A stretch of 64,000 nucleotides of DNA from Peronospora farinosa (lineage: Eukaryota; Oomycota; Peronosporomycetes; Peronosporales; Peronosporaceae). How positions within the stretch are numbered: the stretch's first letter is position 1; the number at the start of each line of letters is the position of its first letter. Made by a program: the position numbers and the translations under genes. The DNA is taken from contig CANTFK010000528.1 of assembly GCA_947646735.1 (NCBI GenBank), positions 1 through 64,000 on the forward strand. Direction: 5' to 3'. A model generated the notes under the pieces. That model was not told where the DNA came from, did not search any database, and saw only the letters and a program-made list of their open reading frames with translations. Below, piece after piece: positions 56,831 to 64,000 of this stretch.

Positions 56831-59296
56831 CTTCTCCGCGGCCTCAGGCAGCTGACCCGCGTGTTTGGTCGGGTTGTACCACTGGCGAATCAGATTGTAG
56901 AACTCTTCCATCGGGCACTTGCCGACGTCATGAACCTTGCCGCAACCGCGACACACAAACAGGCAGTGATCGGCTGGGTGACCCTTCCTTCCACAGCACT
57001 CGCAAACGAGTCGCTTCCAACAGTCTAGATCCACATGCTTCCTAGATCCACAATGGGTACACTTTGTCGCGGGTGACCCTGGAACCACCTTTTGCCCAGG
57101 TCCCTCTGCCATACGTCGACTTCGGTCTGGGTCTGGGTCCTGATGATCCCGGGGGTCATCTGCGTTCCTCTCCCTGCCAGTGTAAGGCTTACTCGCCGCC
57201 GCATAAATTCTTCTGAGGTCACCTTCTCCCTCAGTCCCACTGGATCTGGACCCTTGGTCATTTTCACTTTCAGAAGTGGCTCGGATGACTTGGACGGGTC
57301 TTCTCAGCTGACTCTTGGTGTGGTCTGGAGTGGTTGGGGCCTTCTGGCGAAACTTACTGGACCCGAACAAGACCCTTCCTTGACGCGTCTTCGCTCTCTG
57401 ACGAGCCAGCAGGACTTCCTCCAGGTCGTCTGCATCAGAAAGTCTGAGCAATGTAAGCTGGTCCGCTAATTCTCGATTATCCAAGGTTTCCACGTAATGA
57501 TCCACGTGTTCACGCTTTACACTGGGGGGTCTACCCTTAATATCTAGCTTGGCCCTGAGCCCCGCCACGTTCAAACGGTACAGATATTCCAAGGTTGACT
57601 CATCGGTACTCTTTCTGGCGTGATAATATTGTCGGGCCACCGACACCCCCAAGCCGCAAAATTGTGCTTGGAACTCTCGCAGAAGCAATTTCCAATCAAA
57701 GCGTACCGTACGACCCAGCTGTCGATACCAATTCTGAGCTGGACCTGTGAGCAGGGACCCAAAAATGAGACACTTCTCGCTGTCTGGTGCCTGGTCTCGG
57801 AGGAAAGCCGTCTTTACCTTAGTGCTCCAGCTTCTGGCACGATCTTCATCGTGGTCCCTTCCGCTAAATTCCTTCAGATCCGACGAGGCCGATACCCTAA
57901 TGTGTGGAACAACAGTAGGGGGTCCTCCTGCCGTAGCCGTGGCCACAGTCGCTCGCGCTGAAGTCATCGGGAACGCCAAGTCATCTGGGTCGTATTCATC
58001 ATGGGTTGACCCCACAGATTCCATGTCCACATCCGGGATATCGCCTAGTGGTCCTAGGCGCTCAATCCGCTGGGAGGACCTGGGATGAACTGGTCCTTGA
58101 CCCTTCGTGGTTTGTCCCCTGTCCACTGCAACTTTTGTGGAGCCTTGCTCTTCAAGGAACTTGGTCATCGCCTTATCAAAGTACGACTGGAGTGCGCTAG
58201 GGGGAACTGACTCAGTCTTTGTTTCCTGATCCGTTTTTGTCCCCATCAACCTTGGCTCCACTTTGCACCGGGCTTCCGTCTCCTCCTGTGCTTGGCGCTG
58301 GACCCATGGGGTTGCTGTGTCCATATGGCCATCTCCGCGAACTCGTGCTTCTAACAACGCTGCACCAACTGGACCCAATTGCATTCGGTCCACCGTATCC
58401 ATCAGGGCCGACATCATAGATGAGGTGGCCGATTCGTATTGAGACCTTGGTGACGATTCACCGAGTGACCCAGCAGGAGAGCCCACACCAGGATCCACTA
58501 CTCCTCCATCTTGACGGGGTACTTCCTTTGGGGGGAACTCCCCCACCAACGTCTTGAGGTGACCATGCAGGGTCACTAAGGTCTTCTTCAAGGTCTCGAA
58601 CCCGAAATCGAAGAGGGTATCAGCAGTAAAGTTCCCAGCAGCCATCCCAGCTTCATGTAGTAGATTCATTACGGCCTTGAGGATCTCCAGGTCTGTGGTC
58701 GTGGTGGGAAGAGCCGTTATTGGGCCATGGACCTGGTCTAGTAGCTTGACCTTGAGCGTCTTCATCACCTGATCCTTTCGCAAATACGTCTTCAACTTGC
58801 TCTGGTGATATGCTTCTTCCAAATCTTCTTCTGTCCAGTCCTTACTAGCCACACCTTGGCTCTCCCCCGACTCGTTCGTCGTGTCTCCGCCTGTTGGTGC
58901 CTTCATCTTGGTATGCTTCTTTTGCTTGTTCTTGGGCACCTTTGGCTCTTGAGTGGTAGGTTGGGAGATTTGTTTCGGGGTCCCTTGTTTTTTAGCTTTC
59001 GCTGTCCAAATTGGGACCCCTGGACCATAATGTTTCACATGGCCCACGTTGTCTTCTTCAACGAAGACATAAGGGGGAGGATTTGGTGGCTTTTCTTCAT
59101 ATTCCACCTTGACCTCAATAGCAGAGCTCCTCCCCGGGCTCTGCAGGTCCTCCGATCCTTCTTCCTTCTTGATCACTGGCGATCCGGTTTCCAGTGTCTT
59201 GGTCGTCCCTTGGTCTATCTTGACCGATGTCTTTTCTTCTTCGTGGGACTCACGGTGAAATCCCGCGTCTCCCGAAGATCCGGGCACGCGCACCAT
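56819..59296 (-). CDS. Element E gag, intact
   Basis: 825 codons from ATG 59296-59294 (MVRVPGSSGDAGF), which overlaps the primer-binding site just after the LTR. The long N-terminal part is acidic and Lys-rich without recognised folds. The central capsid-like region has IRVSASSDLKEFSGRDHDED, SLLTGPAQNWYRQLGRTV and ARQYYHARKSTDESTLEYLY. Three C-terminal zinc knuckles follow: CTHCGSRKHVDLDC, CECCGRKGHPADHC and CRGCGKVHDVGKC. The protein is unusually long for a Ty3 gag. An internal ORF open over its full length, unlike pol, suggests gag alone may still be made. Confidence 0.88.
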   Translation of the reverse strand: MVRVPGSSGDAGFHRESHEEEKTSVKIDQGTTKTLETGSPVIKKEEGSEDLQSPGRSSAIEVKVEYEEKPPNPPPYVFVEEDNVGHVKHYGPGVPIWTAKAKKQGTPKQISQPTTQEPKVPKNKQKKHTKMKAPTGGDTTNESGESQGVASKDWTEEDLEEAYHQSKLKTYLRKDQVMKTLKVKLLDQVHGPITALPTTTTDLEILKAVMNLLHEAGMAAGNFTADTLFDFGFETLKKTLVTLHGHLKTLVGEFPPKEVPRQDGGVVDPGVGSPAGSLGESSPRSQYESATSSMMSALMDTVDRMQLGPVGAALLEARVRGDGHMDTATPWVQRQAQEETEARCKVEPRLMGTKTDQETKTESVPPSALQSYFDKAMTKFLEEQGSTKVAVDRGQTTKGQGPVHPRSSQRIERLGPLGDIPDVDMESVGSTHDEYDPDDLAFPMTSARATVATATAGGPPTVVPHIRVSASSDLKEFSGRDHDEDRARSWSTKVKTAFLRDQAPDSEKCLIFGSLLTGPAQNWYRQLGRTVRFDWKLLLREFQAQFCGLGVSVARQYYHARKSTDESTLEYLYRLNVAGLRAKLDIKGRPPSVKREHVDHYVETLDNRELADQLTLLRLSDADDLEEVLLARQRAKTRQGRVLFGSSKFRQKAPTTPDHTKSQLRRPVQVIRATSESENDQGSRSSGTEGEGDLRRIYAAASKPYTGRERNADDPRDHQDPDPDRSRRMAEGPGQKVVPGSPATKCTHCGSRKHVDLDCWKRLVCECCGRKGHPADHCLFVCRGCGKVHDVGKCPMEEFYNLIRQWYNPTKHAGQLPEAAEKMLN
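59276..59295 (-). promoter_or_regulatory. Element E primer-binding site overlapping gag start
   Basis: TGGTGCGCGTGCCCGGATC follows the LTR end after one A. The complement ends CGCACCA, tRNA-like. It differs from the G2 site at one base. Confidence 0.6.
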
Positions 59297-59927
59297 TGTG
59301 GTGAAGTGGATTCTCAAACAACGTGAGAGAACCACAAACACACACAGCGCCGGACTGCCGACTTACGGAGGGGGTACCCCGATACCGTGTCGCGTCAACC
59401 TTGCGTCTCACCTTGTGTACCCGTCGGCTTGGCTGGTCTTGCTCCTCGTTAGACGCATAAGACTTAAAGACTTGGTCTTTGTATAGGACTTGGACTTGGT
59501 GGTCCCCGAGTGGATATACTTCAATTGGGACCGGGTTTCTTGGGCTCAATCGACTTAGTCGAGAGCGATGCACCTGGTACTGCGTACCCCTTTTGTGGCT
59601 GACTGTTCTTGGTCCTTGGACCCCTTTGTGTTCTTCCCCGTAAGGAAACCGCTTCCTGTAGCGGGTCGTAGAGTCTTGACACTTACTTGACACCTCAGGC
59701 CAACTATTCTGAGGTTCAACTTGCGTTGCTTGAGCCGTCTAACACCTGCTGGACGTCGGGGGGCCAAAGGGTATCCCGCCCGGAAGAGGTGAAGCGACGG
59801 AGAAGCTTAGAAGGGGCGCTTAAAGCTGCCACGTGTAATGCAAATTCGAGTTTGTTTATTTACCTTATTCTCTGTATGCTTTTCTTGCCTAATCCTAACC
59901 CTTCGCTTTGGATGCTACCACGTGTCA
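59297..59927 (-). repeat. Element E 5' LTR, shared with a neighbouring copy
   Basis: 631 bp, sense reading TGACACGTGG...TTCACCACA. Homologous to 47957-48588. On its outer side lies the leader of another element, so it also served as that copy's 3' LTR. Confidence 0.88.
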
Positions 59928-60400
59928 ACTTGTGAAAGAACAACTGGATCTTTTAGGACATAGGAATTGTACCGGCTCTACACTTTAAAGAAGACCTGTA
60001 CCTATTATAAACTTATGTCACCTGGCCACATGGGGCCCGTGTGACTAAGGCTCAACAGGTCCCCTGGAGTCCACCGGTCACCTGGGTCCACCGGTCACCT
60101 GGGTCCACCGGTCACCTGGGTCCACCGGTCACCTGGGTCCACCTGTTGTCTGGGACCCACCTGTTATCTGGGGTCAACCTAAGCTGCTCTAGCAGCACTG
60201 GTCTTTTGGTCTGTAGTGAGGGACATCCTAGTACCTTCTCCGAACTCGAGACCTTGGACCAGTTCGGGGCCCTGGTCACTCCCTGTCACTCATTCAAGAG
60301 AGTGACCGAGATCTTTCACGCCAGTTATTATAATAACTACGAAGGGCCCCCATTTCTCTGGCACTTCTTCACACCATCATGATCTCACAAAGCAGACGAT
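59928..60400 (-). other. Leader fragment of a second E/C-like copy
   Basis: Contains four GTCCACCGGTCACCTGG units and a long stretch matching, inverted, 27700-28060 beside element C (for example TAGTTATTATAATAACTGG and AGTGACCGAGATC). In complete elements this lies between the 3' LTR and the antisense ORF. The copy is cut before its antisense ORF, near 60400, by element D sequence. Confidence 0.7.
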
Positions 60401-60420
60401 GAATCCACTTGCCCTCTTGA

Positions 60421-61755
60421 ATCGGGGTGGATCTTCCATCTCACGATAATGTGGATGAAGATCCATCCCTCATTGTAGACTACAATGAGACCACACCACT
60501 GCCATCACCCCAAAGTGGCGATGAGCATAGTGCATTGATGGGACATATGTCCCCATCATTCGAGGCACCCGTCCTTGAGGAAGCTTCTATGCTTCCTACA
60601 AGCGAAGGAAAACCCCCGTCGTCTGCGCCTACGAGCGCAGCGACTAAGACTGAGCGCGCTACTTCGAAAGGAGTAGTCGCGACTCAGTCAGATGTAACTT
60701 CTCAGGTTGATGTCTTGACAATCCATAATGGAAAGTCAGACTCAGGTGAGTGTGAGCTTAAAGCTCCACCAAGTACACCTTCGGCCTCACTAGCCCGCCG
60801 TCGCGAGGGCGGCTACGTGAGTGATGGCTTGCCACCAATGCCACCTCCATCTGAGTGGATGAACTCGGATGGGTCTAGCGCAGCGCTTTTGCAGCGTGCA
60901 ACTATAGACGCTCATAAATTTTATAGCGTCTTTCCTTTGTGGAAAAAGCAGGGCAAAGCACTTGGTCGTGCTTTCCCAATTCCATTCGTGCTGCGTTCTA
61001 ACGAAACAGTCGACGACTATGAAGCTGAACTTCGGCGCCGTGTTACCTTGCATGAAGATGCAACGAAACAGCGGTCGCAGCGAATAAGCTTCGCCATGAA
61101 GCGTGCGCATGAAATTATGGGCGGTAAGCGACCCCCAATTAATTCTCGCCACGCTTCTTCTGCTAGTCCTTCCGGACCTAGCAGAAAGAAGACAGCTGTT
61201 GCTGCTTCACATAAGCATCCACCAGCCCAGGCACGTCAACGCGCAAAGCGTCCACAGGCTCCCACGAGTCAAAGCTCGTTGGGTAACCCTTTCAATGGAC
61301 AAGGATTTGGAGCTTTCGCTTTACAAACCGGTGGGCCAACAGCCTTCCAACAAGGAAGCGCGTATTCCCTTCCGTGTCCACCAACACAGTTGGCGCCCGA
61401 TAGGAGCGGCGATTACGCCCACTTAATCGCGGCTGCCTATCCTGCTGCTGTTCAGTCGCAGACTGAGTCCGCTGCGCTGAAGAGGCAGGTGACAGATCTC
61501 GAGAGTCAAGTCTCGCGACTGACCTCGGATCTGCGCGATGTGAGGGCGAGAGACCGTCAGGGGTATGACCGCCTGAAGACCCGTTTGGACATACACGAGC
61601 GACTGGTGATGAGAGACCCGCGTCCAACGCAGAGTCTTCCTCGATCGCCGAGTCCTCTATCGCCTCGTTCGTATACGGGGAGCCTCTCGGCTTCCTCGTC
61701 GCCTGGTCGGCCGAGACGCTCGACTCATCTTCGACGTCACCATCGGTCTCGTTAG
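60421..61755 (+). pseudogene. Antisense ORF of element D (aORF-D), 5' truncated
   Basis: Open for 443 codons without an ATG at its start, because the junction at about 60420 removed the N-terminus. DEDPSLIVDYNE parallels DVDPELVVDYSG of aORF-B. Then a helical, charged middle (DDYEAELRRRVTLHEDATKQR), a basic KRPQAP region, a coiled coil (SAALKRQVTDLESQVSRLTSDLRDVRAR) and an SR-rich tail (SPSPLSPRSYTGS). From about 61200 to 61755 it runs antisense to the D pol linker and chromodomain, both being readable. No known family recognised. Confidence 0.65.
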
Positions 61756-64000
61756 ACTGATGCGGATATGTGATCTCTTCTGGATCAACATACCATTTCA
61801 GACGACCCACGTAAAATACGGGGTGCGTCTTCATATACGGTGGGAGAGTGAGCCTATAATTTAGGTCTCCAACTTCTTCAACCACTGTAAAGGGCCCAAT
61901 GAATCGGGGCAATAGCTTAGTAGTACCACCAGGTAGTACAGAATTGCATGTTTAGGTAGGGTAGCAGTACTTAATAGCACTTTGTCCCCCACACTAAAGT
62001 GTTCATTGTTTTTGCGACCATGCTGGTCTGCATATTGTTTTTGCTTGTCCTGTGCGCTTGCCATCGCGTCACGGACTTTACGTGTGATGGCTAATCGCTC
62101 ATCCACAAAGCGCTGAGCTTCGCTCACGCTTTTAGCATCCAGCTCGCCGATGACGCCGCCAAGAGGTCGTTCATGGGTCGACGCTGTTGATAACACTATA
62201 GTGTCATCATCGAGGAGCGCTGGCATTTCTTGCCGTGCCTCCTCTGTGACACCTATAGGTGACGTGACCACTGCTAAATTAGCAGTGTCACTAGGGCAAC
62301 CTTGGCCCTTTTTGGCGTTTGCACCGAGCGAAGTGAGGGGCCCTCCCCCACTAAGACTCGGGCTGCGTACAAACGAGACTGGCGTTCGAGGATGACGCAG
62401 TCCGTTAATGTAAATCGGTGTTTCACCCGTACTGGCGTGAACACTGTTGTTAATAGCGAACTCTACAAATGGCAATTGCTTGCTCCATTCTTTGGGAGTC
62501 GCTATTGTACGCAACACATCCGCCACGACTCGATTGGCCCGTTCTGTTTGGCCATCGGTCTGGGGATGATCAGCGGTTGACATGTGGAGCTTGCTACCCA
62601 GCAGCTCAAACACATGTTGCCAAAAACCCGACGTAAAACGCGGATCCCGGTCCGATACTATGGACTCGGGCATCCCGTGTAGTCGATACACGTGATCCAG
62701 GAACAAGAGGGCAGCCTCTTTTCCTGAGATCTTGGTGCTACATAATGCCAAATGCACCATCTTGCTCAGTCTGTCTACAAAGACGACGAGACACGTCCTG
62801 CCTTTATGGTCAGGTGGTAAGCCAAACATGAAGTCCAAACTGACCGACTTCCAACATTCAGTTGGAATCGGCAGTGGCTTCAGTGGCGCACTGTTCGAAG
62901 GTGCAGGCTTTATGCGCTGACACTCTTCGCAAGAGCGAATATAGTTGGCCACCCACCGATATAGGTGGGGTCACCAAAATTCCTCTGACACCCGTAAGAA
63001 TGTCTTTTCACGGCCCAGATGCCCACTAGATGGCGCATCATGGCACTCGTGAAGTATCATCAGCTTGAGATTTGTGTCATGAGGGACATAGATTCTCAAG
63101 GGATCACAGGGTGACAGTTGGTACCATAGCAGGCCATCACTGTAACTAAAGCGATTTATCTTCGCTTTGAGGTGCGACGGAAGGGTAACCTTTCGTCCAC
63201 CAAAATGATCCAACAGCAGGCGACAATGTTCGTCCTGACTGTAACACTTCTTGATATCGGATGCCATTGAGCTCGTCACATGGTAGGCCTTCATGGCTGC
63301 CAATGTTGACGACTCAACTTGTGCTTTCGCACGAGACACACTATCCTGGTGTCGTGCCTCGAAGTCTGGTCTGCGCGATAACGCGTCTGCCAAGACATTC
63401 GACTTACCCGGCTTATATTCAACTTTGAAATTGAATTCATAGAAGAATGTTAGCCATCTTGCCATTCTCGGCGAGAGGTGCGGTGAATTTATAGCGGTCC
63501 GCAGTGATGCGTGATCCGTATAAACCACAAAAGGTTCGGTGCCCAAGAGGTGCACCCGAAACTTCACAAGGGCATACTTAATTGAAAGTAGCTCCTTATC
63601 ATGCACAGGGTAATTCAGCTCGGCAGCTTTTAAAAGCCGAGACTGATAAGAAATGACACGGTCAACGCCGTTGTCATCCTTCTGCATGAGCGCGCTGCCG
63701 ATTGCAAAATTGCTTGCATCGCAGACGACGCTAAAGGGCTTATCCGCGTCTGGCAATGCCAAGACCGGTGCCTCTACAAGAGATTGATTCACTGAAGTGA
63801 ACGCATCTTCTTGTTCCTTTGACCAAGTCCATTCTGTATCCTTTTTCAAAAGGTCAGACAATGGCTTAGTCTACTCCGCATCATTCTTGCTGTACTTATG
63901 CAAGTAATTAGCGAGCCCAAGGAATTGGCGCAGATCCTTCACATGTCGTGGGACTGGCCATTCCTTTACAGCCTTTACCTTTTCTGGGTCTGCTCGTACA
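61200..64000 (-). pseudogene. Element D pol, RNase H to chromodomain (runs off window)
   Basis: Minus strand from the window end: RT/RNase H connection; RNase H FSVVCDASNFAIGSALMQK, YPVHDKELLSIKYALVKFR, YTDHASLRTAINSPHLS and ADALSRRPD. Integrase: HECHDAPSSGHLGREK, then a TGA where the second Trp of FWW is expected (62971), CEECQRIKP, SLDFMFGLPPD, IVSDRDPRFTSGFW and HPQTDGQTERANR. C-terminus: VGDKVLLSTATL, a frame break near 61930, RFIGPFTVVEEVG and HPVFYVGRLKWY. Chromodomain: FLVGRLLAHRF, then LVH, a TGA in place of Trp (near 61293) and KGYPTSFDSWEP. A TAG near 63867 also interrupts. Group 1 element. Confidence 0.85.

Larger units (their letters stand above)
47957..59927 (-). mobile_element. 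Ty3/gypsy element E (group 2)
   Basis: LTRs 59297-59927 (5') and 47957-48588 (3'), intact gag, broken pol and a convergent antisense ORF. There is no target duplication; the right LTR is followed directly by leader sequence of another copy. Confidence 0.9.

Overview
The window is the left end of a chromosome. It opens with about 25 copies of AAACCCT, the C-rich strand of a TTTAGGG telomere, reading inward, and then runs through roughly 64 kb of nested retrotransposons. I recognise no host gene. TTTAGGG telomeres, Ty3/gypsy elements with a chromodomain and a second RNase H, and the absence of clear spliceosomal introns in the coding parts fit an oomycete (Phytophthora/downy-mildew type). That assignment is inference; green plants share the telomere repeat.

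Layout. 1-178 distal telomere. 177-5117 a telomere-attached Penelope-like element (PLE) with no GIY-YIG endonuclease. It is flanked by 774-bp direct repeats (pLTRs), each carrying a type I hammerhead ribozyme. ORF1 and the reverse transcriptase (RT) overlap in the -1 frame, with a canonical slippery site and a predicted pseudoknot. 5103-5445 an internal telomere tract of about 48 repeats. 5446-11710 a broken LINE-type fragment interrupted by a Ty1/copia element (5463-11075). 11760-14911 Ty3 element A (minus strand, cut by B). 14912-21772 Ty3 element B (plus, integrase core deleted). 21760-29071 element C (plus, 5' truncated). 29428-30577 an LTR fragment with a minisatellite. 30578-35256 two partial plus-strand elements (G4a, G4b) around one LTR. 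35257-47520 element G2 (minus). 47521-47780 a G4-type LTR fragment. 47957-59927 element E (minus). 59928-60400 a fragment of a further E-like copy sharing an LTR with E. 60421-64000 element D (minus, running off the window).

Two Ty3 groups are present. Group 1 (A, B, D) has classical RT, RNase H, integrase and chromodomain. A and B, and D less strongly, are packed with short perfect inverted repeats in both LTR and coding sequence. Group 2 (C, E, G2, and probably G4) has a triple zinc-knuckle gag where gag is present, a conventional plus a second archaeal/plant-type RNase H in the full-length pols, and a C-terminal chromodomain. In A, B, D, C, E and G2 there is a long open frame on the opposite strand between pol and the 3' LTR, convergent with pol. 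In group 2 it encodes a coiled coil, a low-complexity linker and a strongly conserved C-terminal domain. In group 1 its coiled coil lies antisense to the pol linker. This antisense gene, the hairpin-laced coding of group 1, and the self-cleaving, frameshifting telomeric PLE are the most notable contents.

Inferred history: a chromosome broke inside a LINE copy and was healed by telomere addition. A PLE then attached to that telomere and new repeats were added outside it. LTR elements accumulated by nesting and recombination. Most copies carry frameshifts or stops; G2 pol has one stop and E gag is intact.
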